Source of the DNA: Novosphingobium sp. PhB165
GTDB taxonomy: Bacteria > Pseudomonadota > Alphaproteobacteria > Sphingomonadales > Sphingomonadaceae
DNA length: 64,000 nucleotides
NCBI RefSeq assembly: GCF_004341845.1
Contig: NZ_SLVB01000001.1
Span: 682,001-746,000 of the forward strand
Reading direction: 5' to 3'
Every line of letters starts with the position of its first letter. Positions within the stretch are counted from its first letter, which is position 1. This document shows, piece after piece, positions 1 through 9,500 of this stretch. The notes beneath the pieces were generated by a model. It made no database searches and had not been told where the DNA came from. It saw only the letters and a program-made list of their open reading frames with translations. Made by a program: the position numbers and the translations under genes.

Positions 1-450
1 ATCGCCCGCAATCAGGCCGATCTTCACGAAGCTTTCGGCAAAGCGCGCACTTTCACCGGCTATGCGGAGATCGCACATGCAGGTGAGGTCGCAGCCCGCG
101 CCTGCCGCTGCGCCGTTGACGGCGGCGATCACCGGCACTTCAAGCGCGGCGAAAGCGAGAGGCAAGCGCTGGATGCCGCGCTTGTAATTGAGGCGGGTGC
201 GGACCGGCTCGCCACCGTTGACGTTGCCGCCCGGCTTCATCTCATTGATGTTGCCGCCGGAAGAGAAGCCCTTGCCGGCACCGGTGAGAATGGCGACGCG
301 CGCGGCGGGATCGCTGTCCAGCCGCTCCAGCGCGCCAAGCAGGCCCTCGATCACTTCGGGATCGGAGATCGGATTGCGCAGTTCCGGCCGGTTGAGCGTG
401 ATCGTGACGATGCCTTCGGCGTCGATCTCGTAAAGTACGGCGTCGGTCAT
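1..450 (-). CDS. Enoyl-CoA hydratase/isomerase (crotonase) family protein, C-terminus cut by window edge
   Basis: The first 150 residues are visible and read through the window edge without a stop. They show the crotonase fold: an LNRPELRN start of the core, a GFSSGGNINEM segment that fits the first oxyanion-hole strand, and VNGAAAGAGCDL followed by CDLRIAGESARFAE, which fits the second. In enoyl-CoA hydratase the residue after GGGC is the catalytic Glu. Here it is Asp, so hydratase activity is not assured and an isomerase or other crotonase activity is possible. The protein is expected to act on acyl-CoA thioesters in the cytoplasm. It lies downstream of an SDR gene on the same strand, but a strong terminator-like hairpin separates them, so it may have its own promoter. 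Confidence 0.9.
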   Translation of the reverse strand, partial: MTDAVLYEIDAEGIVTITLNRPELRNPISDPEVIEGLLGALERLDSDPAARVAILTGAGKGFSSGGNINEMKPGGNVNGGEPVRTRLNYKRGIQRLPLAFAALEVPVIAAVNGAAAGAGCDLTCMCDLRIAGESARFAESFVKIGLIAGD

Positions 451-509
451 GCTGTTGGTCCTGCTCCTCGTTGTTGCGTCCGCCTTAGCAGGTTGACGCA
501 TAGGTAAAA

Positions 510-537
510 GGGCCCGGACGACATGCCGTCCGGGCCC
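510..537 (-). terminator. Rho-independent terminator of the SDR gene
   Basis: A perfect 10-bp GC-rich stem (510-519 with 528-537) with an 8-nt loop. On the minus strand it is followed by a short T run (509-506). It sits just after the stop of the minus-strand SDR gene at 567. A T run at about 547-553 on the other side would let it work on the plus strand too. Confidence 0.75.
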
Positions 538-566
538 CTTCCGATTTTTTTACATGACGAAAGTCG

Positions 567-1394
567 TCAAGCGGGCTGCTTGCTCATCATCTTGGTGATG
601 TCCACCTGACCGGTGGCAAGGCCGCCCATGAAACCGCCGTCGACCGGCATGACGATGCCGTTGACCACACCTGCAAGGTCGCTGCAGATCAGCACCAGCG
701 GACCAGCCTGTTCGGCGGGGGTGGTGTAGCGGCCCAGCGGCTCGGCAGCGGCATCGACCACGGCCTTGCCCGAGGTGGCGTGGAAGGTCGCCATCATTGG
801 GGTCTGGGTCGGTGAGGGCAGCGAGCAGTTGATGCGGATGCCCTTCTTGATGAGCTGCGCGCCCATGAACTGCGTCCAGACGATCACCGCTTCCTTCGAG
901 AAAGCATAGCCCTCGGCCACTTGGTCAAGGTTGGCTTCGCACCAGGCGAGGCCGGCTTCGAAGCCCTTGGTGGCGAGAAGCTGCATGTGCACCGGAATGC
1001 GGCGGCTCCAGCCGAGGCCGCCGGTCGAGGCGATCGAGACGATGGCGGCGCCTTCGCTCATCAGCGGCACAACCTGCTCGGTAAGGTGACGGGTGCCGAG
1101 GAAGTTGACCTTCATCACGTCCAGCGGGGGGAAACCACCGCCACCGGCGAGGCCCGCACAGTTGAACAGGGCGTCGACCTTGCCGCCAACTTTGGCAACG
1201 GCGGCTTCGATCGAAGCCGGGTCGCGCAAGTCGATCTGGGTGAACGATGCCATCGGCACCGCGCTTTCCTTGAAGTCGAAACCGTGAACTTCCGCGCCGA
1301 GTTCGACGAGCAGCTTTGCCGTCGCTTCGCCCATGCCCGAGAAGCATCCGCTGACGATTACGCGCTTGCCCTTGTAGCCGAGAATATCGGTCAT
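567..1394 (-). CDS. SDR family oxidoreductase (3-alpha-hydroxysteroid / coniferyl-alcohol dehydrogenase-like)
   Basis: A 275-residue short-chain dehydrogenase/reductase that should use NAD(P)H in the cytoplasm. The N-terminal cofactor loop reads VSGCFSGMGEAT, a variant of TGxxxGxG. NCAGLAG is the structural NAG motif. The catalytic Ser lies in SIASTGG and the YxxxK pair in GYAFSK. The relaxed glycine motif and the long segment between catalytic Ser and Tyr resemble the 3-alpha-HSD/carbonyl reductase and coniferyl-alcohol dehydrogenase group, but the substrate cannot be read from sequence. The start at 1394 is chosen over an upstream in-frame codon because a good AGGAAGGA ribosome site precedes it. 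It may take part in the same aromatic or steroid acyl-CoA metabolism as the adjacent crotonase; that is inference. Confidence 0.88.
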   Translation of the reverse strand: MTDILGYKGKRVIVSGCFSGMGEATAKLLVELGAEVHGFDFKESAVPMASFTQIDLRDPASIEAAVAKVGGKVDALFNCAGLAGGGGFPPLDVMKVNFLGTRHLTEQVVPLMSEGAAIVSIASTGGLGWSRRIPVHMQLLATKGFEAGLAWCEANLDQVAEGYAFSKEAVIVWTQFMGAQLIKKGIRINCSLPSPTQTPMMATFHATSGKAVVDAAAEPLGRYTTPAEQAGPLVLICSDLAGVVNGIVMPVDGGFMGGLATGQVDITKMMSKQPA

Positions 1395-1583
1395 CCCGCT
1401 TGTCCTTCCTCTCACAGGCTCGGGCAAACGCCGGCCCCAATGTCTTGTCGGCAAGTAGCTAGTCGCAGTGGGGCGGGGGCTTCAACCTTGCGCCGGGCTG
1501 ATCGCCGTCGCGATGGTGCCGTGCGGGTCGCAAACGGGGCTTTGTGCTGCTATCCGAGAGCAGGCGAAAGGCGGGAGATCGGA

Positions 1584-2063
1584 ATGGGCGAACAGGCGGT
1601 GTTGGCGGAGGCAGGTCCAGTGCTGATGGCCTATCGCGAGCCCCGTTGCGCCGGGCCGATCGCACTCGTTGCCGAGAGCTTTGAGCGGCTTTTGGGCAAG
1701 CCGCTCGTCGCGATCGGAGGCGATCCGGTCGAGGCGCTCTGGCAGGCACCTTTCGCCGTCGTTGCGCATGGGACTGAGCCCGATCCGCTGTTCTTTTTCG
1801 GCAATGCCGCTGCGCTCGCCGCTTTCGAATGCGATGCCGCCCAATTCGTGGGGATGCCGTCCAGACTTTCCGCCGAAGCCCCTTTGCGGGAAGAGCGTCA
1901 GCGGCTGCTCGATCGCGTGACCACGCAGGGCTTCATCGACGACTACGCCGGTGTGCGGATCAGTGCGAAGGGCCGGCGGTTTCGCATCGGTCCAGCGGTG
2001 GTCTGGAATCTCATGGACGGTGCGGGCCTGTGCCACGGACAGGCGGCGACGTTCGCACCATGA
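1584..2063 (+). CDS. MEKHLA domain-containing protein
   Basis: A 159-residue protein, nearly all of it one MEKHLA domain, a PAS-related sensor-like domain known from plant HD-ZIP III proteins and bacterial stand-alone proteins. Recognisable blocks are APFAVVAHGTEPDPLFFFGN, the SRLSAEAPLREERQRLL stretch and a C-terminal VVWNLMDGAGLCHGQAA. The start follows a GGGAG site. No membrane segment or signal peptide is seen, so it should be cytosolic. Its stop overlaps the start of the next gene (ATGA), so the two are translationally coupled. The ligand and function of bacterial MEKHLA proteins are not established. Confidence 0.85.
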   Translation: MGEQAVLAEAGPVLMAYREPRCAGPIALVAESFERLLGKPLVAIGGDPVEALWQAPFAVVAHGTEPDPLFFFGNAAALAAFECDAAQFVGMPSRLSAEAPLREERQRLLDRVTTQGFIDDYAGVRISAKGRRFRIGPAVVWNLMDGAGLCHGQAATFAP

Positions 2064-2881
2064 GCAAGGCCGTCCCCCGCATGGTCGAAGCCCTGATGGC
2101 GGAAATTCGCGGCGCGCTGTCTGCGTTCCGGCACCGTCCGGTGGTTATCGGCATATGCGGCGCGCAAGGATCGGGCAAATCCACGCTGGCGGAAGCGGTT
2201 CGGCGGCAATGCGGGGCCGAAGGATTGGCGAGCGCAGTGCTTTCGCTCGACGATCTTTACCTCACGCATGCCGAGCGTCAGGCCCTGTCGCGTGAGGTTC
2301 ATCCACTGCTGGCGACGCGCGGGGTTCCTGGCACACACGATATCAAGCTCGGCCTCGACGTTCTCGATGCGCTGGAAAGCGGCGGTCCGGCAGCGCTGCC
2401 GCGTTTCGACAAGGCGCGGGACGACCGCGCGCCGGAGCGCAATTGGCCCATCGTTGCGCCCGGCTGCGAGGTCCTGGTGCTGGAGGGCTGGTGCGTGGGC
2501 GCCTTTCCGCAGCGGACGAGTGAACTGACTGACCCGGTCAATGCTCTGGAAGCGGAAGAGGACCCGGACGGCCGCTGGCGCCGCTGGGTCAACGATATGC
2601 TGGGCGATTCTTATCAGCGGCTCTTTGCAAGGATGGACCGTCTGGTGCTGCTTGCCGCGCCCGGTTTCGAGGTGGTGCAGCGCTGGCGTGCCGAGCAGGA
2701 ACGCGATCTGGCCGGACACCCTGCGCCGGGCAGCAAGGTCATGACCGAAGCCGAAATTGCGCGCTTCATTGCCCATTACGAGCGGATCACCCGCCTGATC
2801 CTGGCCGAGATGCCCGCCCGCGCGGACCTCGTGATCCGGCTGGACGAAGCGCGGCGTCCGCTCGAAATCCTGCGGCGCTAA
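2060..2881 (+). CDS. P-loop kinase, D-glycerate 3-kinase-like
   Basis: A 273-residue P-loop kinase of the phosphoribulokinase/uridine kinase class. The Walker A motif GAQGSGKST lies at about residues 33-41. It is followed by SLDDLYLT, the acidic Walker B-like segment of this class, and by a RGVPGTHD motif typical of the plant GLYK/YeaG-unrelated YggC-type glycerate kinases. A second hydrophobic strand, VLVLEGWCVG, fits the family. The likely reaction is ATP-dependent phosphorylation of D-glycerate to 3-phosphoglycerate, but related kinases differ in substrate. It is coupled to the MEKHLA gene by a 4-base overlap. Its stop overlaps the stop of the convergent BrkB-family gene, so no intergenic terminator exists. 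Confidence 0.8.
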   Translation: MSKAVPRMVEALMAEIRGALSAFRHRPVVIGICGAQGSGKSTLAEAVRRQCGAEGLASAVLSLDDLYLTHAERQALSREVHPLLATRGVPGTHDIKLGLDVLDALESGGPAALPRFDKARDDRAPERNWPIVAPGCEVLVLEGWCVGAFPQRTSELTDPVNALEAEEDPDGRWRRWVNDMLGDSYQRLFARMDRLVLLAAPGFEVVQRWRAEQERDLAGHPAPGSKVMTEAEIARFIAHYERITRLILAEMPARADLVIRLDEARRPLEILRR

Positions 2882-3969
2882 CCGGCCTCGCGGCGCACTT
2901 TGTCGGCGCGGCGGTTGCGCTTGCGTTGCAGGTCGTCGAGCGAGGGCACGTGGTCGTCGACGACATCGGCCAGCACTGCGCCGCGCTCGCCGGGAGGGCG
3001 GGAAGGGCCCCGGGTCGTGTCGCACACGGTCTGCCGCTCGATCTCGGCATTGAGCAGCGCGCCCAGCAGCACGCCATAGGCCGAGAGGAACAGCCACATC
3101 AGGAACACGACAATGGCCGAAAGCGAGCCGTACGTGGCGTTGTAGTCGCTGATATAGGCGACATAGAGCGAGAACCCGAACGACACCGCCATCCACAACA
3201 GCGTTGCCAGCAAGGCGCCGGGGCTCAGCCAGCGCCACTTGGCCGGGCGCCGATCCGGGCCGTAACGCATAATGAGCGCGAAGCCGAGGCTGCCGAGCAG
3301 GATTGCTGCCGTCCAATTCAGCCAACTGAACAGGGTTTGCGTCGCGTCGCCGAGAAAGGCGCTCGCCTGCGTTTGCAGCCATGCGAACACGCCGCCGGAA
3401 AGGATCCCGGTCAACGCGATCAGCACGGCCGAAAGTGTGAGCCCGCCGGCGCGGAAAGTGAGGGCGATGATGCCGCGCGTTTCGCGCTCTTCGTTGATCA
3501 CGTTGAGCGCGCTGATCATCCCGCTCGCCGCGCGCATACCGCCATAGACTGCGAAGAATAGCGCGATCACCAGCGCAAAGCCGGTCACGCCCCGGCTGGT
3601 GGTGACGATCTGGATCAACTGCTCTTCCAGCATGTGGGCGACTTCGGGCGGTACGATTTCGACGATGCTCTGCATCTGCTTGCGCACCGTGTCGACGTCT
3701 CCGATGAGGCCGTAAGTCATCACGGTCGCCGCGATCAGCGGGGTGAGCGCAAGAAAGCAATAGAACGCGAGCCCGGCCGCCAGCAGACCGAGTTCGTGAA
3801 AGCCGCTCATGACCCAGACGCGCCGGATGACGCGCCACCAGGCCCTTCCGGAAAGCGCCCAGGGTGCGTTGGCATCGGAACCGGGGTGCGACATGCCTGC
3901 GCCGACGGGATTGGTGCCGGAAATTGTCTCTATCTGGCCACGGTCCGATGATCCGTCGTGGGTATCCAT
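2878..3969 (-). CDS. YihY/virulence factor BrkB family inner-membrane protein
   Basis: About 363 residues with six predicted hydrophobic segments, starting near the LGLLAAGLAFYCFLALTPLIAA segment that is diagnostic of the YihY/BrkB family. Members were once misnamed RNase BN; they are polytopic inner-membrane proteins of unclear transport or envelope role. The charged C-terminal tail rich in Arg and Asp is cytosolic. The start at 3969 is preceded by an AAGGGGG site. It is divergent from the tamA operon, with only a short shared promoter region, so envelope-related co-regulation is possible. Confidence 0.87.
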   Translation of the reverse strand: MDTHDGSSDRGQIETISGTNPVGAGMSHPGSDANAPWALSGRAWWRVIRRVWVMSGFHELGLLAAGLAFYCFLALTPLIAATVMTYGLIGDVDTVRKQMQSIVEIVPPEVAHMLEEQLIQIVTTSRGVTGFALVIALFFAVYGGMRAASGMISALNVINEERETRGIIALTFRAGGLTLSAVLIALTGILSGGVFAWLQTQASAFLGDATQTLFSWLNWTAAILLGSLGFALIMRYGPDRRPAKWRWLSPGALLATLLWMAVSFGFSLYVAYISDYNATYGSLSAIVVFLMWLFLSAYGVLLGALLNAEIERQTVCDTTRGPSRPPGERGAVLADVVDDHVPSLDDLQRKRNRRADKVRREAG

Positions 3970-4007
3970 CACGTACCCCCTTGCAGGTGGGAACTTTCGC
4001 TGTTGCA

Positions 4008-6521
4008 ATGCGATACGGTAAAGCACGAGAGGGGCTCTTGCCCAGACTCGACAAGGTTTGGCTTCGTCAGGCCAAACTTCACAGGGCCGGACTCTACAGG
4101 GGGTATTCCATCGCGTTCCATATACCCAGGCCAAGCGATCACGCCGCCGCCGGTTCCCGGCTAAGGTGTGAAAGCGTCGGATTGGTTACGCTGGCACTGA
4201 TGCTGGCGGCTTCCGGCGTGCCTGCTTATGCGCAGGATGCAGACCCTTCGGCGAGCCCGCCGACCGGCTCCGCGCCGCAGAATACCGCGGCTCAGGCGGG
4301 GGCGCAGGCCGGCGCTCAGAACGCTGGAAATCAGCCCGCGCGGGCGGACGATTCGCTGCAAGCGGGCAAGCTGGACGTGCCCGCGCCTCCGGCCGATGTG
4401 ACCCTGCCCGAGGTGAAGCCGATCATCCCCGATGACGAGTTCAACAAGTCGATCCCCAAGCTCGATGCCACCGATGACCCCGAACTCGACAAGCCGCTCG
4501 ATTCGATCGAGGAGTTCGAGAAGCGGCTGACCGCTCAGCAGGCCCAGCAAGCGAATCAGCCGGCCGGGGAGCAGGCGAATCAGACCGCCGCGGGCGGCGC
4601 GAGCACGGCGACGGTCACTGCGACTGCTCCAGCCCCATCTTCAACCGAAGCCATTGGCGAAGCGCCCGTGCGCGATCCCGAATTGATGGCGCCCCTGCCG
4701 CCCATAGATCAGTTCGAAGTCACGCCCGTCCAGTTCGCCGAGAGCGAGCAGCAGTCGAAGGACAGCGAAATCGCCTATGCCATGCGGGTCGATGGACTCG
4801 ACGCCGCCGATCAGGCGGCCGATATCGATCTCAGAGGCGAGTTCAGGTCACACTCGGCGCTGAAGAAGGGCGACGGCAAGGCGGCGAATGTCGCAATGCT
4901 GCGGTCGCGCCTCAACGACGACGCGGCACTGATGCAGACCGTCCTCGCGGCGGAGGGATGGTATTCGCCGGTCATCACTACCCGGATCGAGCGCGGACAA
5001 GGTGCCGAGCGGGGGGCTGCGTTCACCGCCGTTATCACTGTCGATCCCGGTAAGCGCTATGTCTTCTCCGATATCGTCGTGAAGGCGGATCCGACGATTC
5101 CTCCGAACCTCATTGCGGACAATTTCGCCCTCAAGGTCGGTGAACCCATCATCGCCCAGCGGGTTCAGGGAGCCGAAGCGCAAGTGGCGCTCGCGCTGCC
5201 CGAAAACGGCTATGCCTTCGCGCAACTGGGCGACCGCGACATCCTGCTCGATCAGGACACCGGCGACGGCGTCTACACTTTGCCTATCGACGTCGGCCCG
5301 CGTGGGCGGTTCGGCGGCTTCACCACTTCGGGCGACCTTGCCTTCGACGAGAAGCACATTCGCGTGCTGGCACGCTTCAAGCCCGGCGAGCTTTACGACA
5401 GCCGCAAGGTGGACGACTTGCGCAAGGCGCTGGTGGCGACCAGCCTGTTTTCGACCGTCTCGGTTGAACCACGCAAGACCGGCGAATCGGCGGGCGATGA
5501 CGGTACCGAATATGTCACGCTGCACGTCCAGCAGGATGCCGGTCCGCCGCGCACGATCGCGGGCACCATTGGTTATGCCACGGGTGAGGGCCTGAGCGCG
5601 CAGGCGATCTGGACCCACCGCAACATGTTCCCGCCCGAAGGCGCGGTTATCGTCAACGGCACCGCCGGTACCCGGCAGCAGGGCCTGAGCACGACCTTCC
5701 GCCGCTCCAATGCCGGCAAGCGCGATCGCACTTTGGAGGTCGTGGCAGAGGCGTTCCACAACGATTACGACGCTTACAGCGCCTATACCGGCCGTATTGC
5801 GGTCCGCATGGCCCGCGATTCGACACCGCTGTGGCAGAAGAAGTTCACGTATGCTTATGGCGCCGAGGCCCTGATTACCGGTGAAACCGACTACAACATC
5901 GCCACCGGCACGCGGGACCGTAAGCTCTACTACGTCGTCGGCGTGAACGGACAGGCCGGTTTCGACCATACCGATAGCCTGCTGGATCCTACCAAGGGCT
6001 TCCGGTTTACCGCGCTCGTTCAGCCCGAGGCTACGGTGAAGGGTGGTTTCAATCCCTATGTCCGGAGCCGGCTCGACGGTTCTGCCTATTATCCCGTGAC
6101 CGACAGCCTCGTGCTGGCAGGGCGCTTCCGCCTCGGCTCGATCCAGGGCGCGCAACTGTTCGACATTGCGCCTTCGCGGCGGCTCTATGCCGGCGGCGGC
6201 GGTTCGGTGCGCGGTTACAGCTATCAGGCGCTGGGCGAACAGGCGCCGGACGGCAAGGCCGTGGGCGGGCGCAGCCTGAACGAGGCATCGGTCGAGGCGC
6301 GCTACCGCTTTGGAAACTTCGGCGTGGTGACCTTCGTCGACGCGGGTCAGGCCTATCGGGAAACGACGCCGCAGTTCAACAACTTGCGCTACGGTGTCGG
6401 TATCGGCGGCCGCTATTACACCAACTTCGGCCCGGTCCGCATCGATATTGCGACGCCGATCGACCGCCAGCCGGGCGAGTCTCGCTTCAATCTTTACGTT
6501 TCGATCGGGCAGGCCTTCTGA
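4008..6521 (+). CDS. tamA: TamA-like Omp85 outer-membrane assembly protein
   Basis: An Omp85-superfamily protein that should sit in the outer membrane and, with TamB, help insert or secrete outer-membrane proteins. From the N-terminus it has a long positively charged stretch, a hydrophobic signal segment ending near VPAYAQDA, about 120 residues rich in Pro, Ala, Gln and Asp, POTRA-like repeats at about 250-460, and a C-terminal beta-barrel. The barrel carries the conserved VRGY motif in GGGGSVRGYSYQ and ends in a Phe (IGQAF). The start is uncertain: ATG at 4008 gives an n-region of about 55 residues before the signal helix, and a later non-ATG start is possible. The stop overlaps the tamB start. 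Confidence 0.88.
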   Translation: MRYGKAREGLLPRLDKVWLRQAKLHRAGLYRGYSIAFHIPRPSDHAAAGSRLRCESVGLVTLALMLAASGVPAYAQDADPSASPPTGSAPQNTAAQAGAQAGAQNAGNQPARADDSLQAGKLDVPAPPADVTLPEVKPIIPDDEFNKSIPKLDATDDPELDKPLDSIEEFEKRLTAQQAQQANQPAGEQANQTAAGGASTATVTATAPAPSSTEAIGEAPVRDPELMAPLPPIDQFEVTPVQFAESEQQSKDSEIAYAMRVDGLDAADQAADIDLRGEFRSHSALKKGDGKAANVAMLRSRLNDDAALMQTVLAAEGWYSPVITTRIERGQGAERGAAFTAVITVDPGKRYVFSDIVVKADPTIPPNLIADNFALKVGEPIIAQRVQGAEAQVALALPENGYAFAQLGDRDILLDQDTGDGVYTLPIDVGPRGRFGGFTTSGDLAFDEKHIRVLARFKPGELYDSRKVDDLRKALVATSLFSTVSVEPRKTGESAGDDGTEYVTLHVQQDAGPPRTIAGTIGYATGEGLSAQAIWTHRNMFPPEGAVIVNGTAGTRQQGLSTTFRRSNAGKRDRTLEVVAEAFHNDYDAYSAYTGRIAVRMARDSTPLWQKKFTYAYGAEALITGETDYNIATGTRDRKLYYVVGVNGQAGFDHTDSLLDPTKGFRFTALVQPEATVKGGFNPYVRSRLDGSAYYPVTDSLVLAGRFRLGSIQGAQLFDIAPSRRLYAGGGGSVRGYSYQALGEQAPDGKAVGGRSLNEASVEARYRFGNFGVVTFVDAGQAYRETTPQFNNLRYGVGIGGRYYTNFGPVRIDIATPIDRQPGESRFNLYVSIGQAF

Positions 6522-9500
6522 TGATCGAAGACGACGACACCCTGCCGCCCGAGAACGAAGACGAGATCGGCGGCGAGGAACTCGATCAGAGCCGCCGCGC
6601 GCGTCCATCGCTCGGCCGCCGCCTGCGGATCCGCGCGCTCAAGACCATTGTCGGGCTGCTGCTCGGCACCGTGGTACTGGCCGCCGCAGTGATTTTCGGG
6701 ATCGATACCGGCCCCGGCCACCGCTTCGTGGCCGAACAGATCGCCGGACTGCGCTTCGAAAACGGCATGCGCATCAAGGTCGGCCGCATCGAAGGTTCGC
6801 TCTACAGCCGGATGACGCTGCACGACCTTTCGGTGAGCGATCCGCAGGGCGAATTCCTGTTCTCTCCCCAGATCGACGTCGACTGGCGGCCCTTCGCCTA
6901 TCTGCGCCGACATGTCGATGTGCGCAGCGCCACGACCGAGCGGATGATCCTGCGCCGCACGCCCAAGTTCCTGCCGACGCCGCCCAGCAACGAGCCGCTG
7001 CTGCCCGATCTCGATATCGATGTCGGCCGCCTCAAGATCGGCCGTTTTATCGCCGAACCGCCGGTCGCCGGAGTACGGCGCATCCTCACCGTCGATGGCC
7101 GGGCGCATATCGCCGACGGGCGCGCGCAAGTCTTCGCCAAGGGCGGAACGATTGCCATCGAGGGCAAGCAGGGCGGAGATCGCTTCGACCTTGAGCTGGA
7201 TGCAGTGCCAGCGAAAAACCGGCTGGCGCTCAAGGCCGATCTCGATGCCCCGACCGGCGGCGTGATTGCCGCGCTGGGCGGGTTCAAGCAGCCCCTACGC
7301 TTCCGGCTGGACGGCAAGGGCGACTGGAAGGCATGGGATGGGCAGTTCGAAGCCGATCTTGCTGGCAGCGAGATGGCGAGGCTGGCACTGACCGCCCGTA
7401 ACGGCACTTTCGGGATCAAGGGGCCGACGCAGATCGCGCGCCTCTTCACGGGGCCGACAGCAGGGCTGCTGGGGCCGATCACCAATCTTGATCTCACGGC
7501 CGCGCTGGATCAGCGGCGGGCAAAGCTGTCTGGCCTCGTTTCCAGCGATGCCTTCACGCTGCGGCCGGACGGCGTGGTCGATTTGTCGAAGAACAGTTTC
7601 GACAACCTGCGGCTTCAGTTCGTGCTGCTCAAGCCTACGGTCATGGCCAAGAACCTCAGCGGATCGGGGCTGACAGCCTCGCTTGCGCTTGACGGGGCCT
7701 TCACCCGGCCGCGAGTTGCCTATCGCATCAACGCCGCGCGCCTGAAAATGAACGACATGGGCCTCGAAGGCCTGACCGCCGAGGGTGCGGCGCGTGTCAA
7801 TGCCGACAGGATCATGATCCCGGTCGCGGCGCGTGTTCAGCGCATCGTCGGGCTCGATACGGTGGCCGGCGGCACGCTCGCCAATGTCCGGCTCGACGGC
7901 GATCTGGCGATCCAGGGCACCCGGATCCTCTCCGACAACATGCGTATCCGCTCCGATCGCATCGATGCGAAGCTGATCCTTGCCGCCGATGTCGCCAAGG
8001 GCCTCTATACGGGCGCAATCGACGGCAGGATCGACAATTATCGCCTCGAAAGCGTCGGCATTTTCGACATCCGTACGAATATGGACCTCAAGAGCGAGCG
8101 GAGCGGTTTCGCGCTTGAAGGCACGGTTCAGGCACGTTCCAGAAAGCTGCTGAACTCCAGCCTCGAAAACTTCCTCGGCGGTAATTTCGCGGCCTCGTCG
8201 CGGGTTCGCTATGGCTCCGACGGCATTGTACACTTCTCGTCGCTGCGCCTGAACGCGCCTGACCTCAAGGTTGCCGACGGGCAGGGCAGTTGGTCACCCG
8301 ACGGCCGGATCTCGCTCAATGCACGCGGGACATCGCAGCGCTACGGCGCGCTCGGCGTGCGGGTGGACGGCACGATCGCCAATCCCGACGCGCATGTCAC
8401 GGCGGAGCATCCCGGCCTGGGCATCGGCCTTGCCAACCTTGATGCGCGTATCACCGGCGTTCATGGCGGCTACCGTTTCGACCTGACCAGCGACACCGAC
8501 TACGGGCCGCTGAAGGCCGACGTGACCCTGCACATGGGCGCGCAACTGGCGATGCAGATCAACAGCGCCAATCTCGGGGGCGTCGATTTCGCGGGCCAAC
8601 TTACCCAAACGGCCGCCGGTCCCTTCGCGGGCGAATTGACGGCGCAGGGCAATGGCATCGGCGGTGCCTTGAGACTGGCGGCGGAGGGCAAGTATCAGGC
8701 GGTCGACTTCAACTTGCGCGCCAAGGACGCGGTATTCCCGGGCCCGGCCAATCTGTCGGTGGGCTCGGCCCTGATCGATGGCCGCGCGATCCTCTACGAC
8801 AAGCCTACCGTCGTGGCCGACGCACAGCTTGCGGGAACCAGGATCGGTGCATTCGATCTGGCCGCCGCGCGCGTGCTGGTCGATTATCGCGACGGTCGCG
8901 GACAGGCCAAGGCGCTGATCGAAGGCGTGAGCGGCGTGCCGTTCCGCCTTGGCGTCAATGCCGATCTCGCGCCTGATCTGTGGCGCGTGGCTCTACAGGG
9001 ACGCGTGCGCGGCCAATCGTTGCGCACGCTCAGCCCCGCGCGCATCGTGCCGGGCAAGGATGGCTATGAACTGCTGCCGACGACGCTCACGTTCGGTCGC
9101 GGCACCGCGCGCGTTGCCGGCCGTTATGGCGACGGCGGGATCAAACTGGAAAGCCGGCTGGAGACCTTCGACGTCGGCGCCGTCAACGCTTTCGTGCCGG
9201 GCTACGGCCTTGGCGGCAGCGCGAGCGGCAGCCTCGATTTCGAACAGACCAGCAGCAGCGCGTTCCCCCGCGCCGATGCGCGCCTGACAGTTACCGATTT
9301 CACCCGCACCAGTTCCAATACGGTGAGCCAGCCGGTCGACATCAACTTCCTCGGCAAGCTGGTGCCCGATGGCGGAGAGGCGCATGCGGTGATCCGCCGG
9401 CGCGGCAGCGTGATCGGGCGGCTGGCGGCAACGCTGCGCCCACTGCCGTCGGGCGAAGGGTCATGGATGTCGCGTCTGTTGGAAGCCCCGCTGGGCGGCG

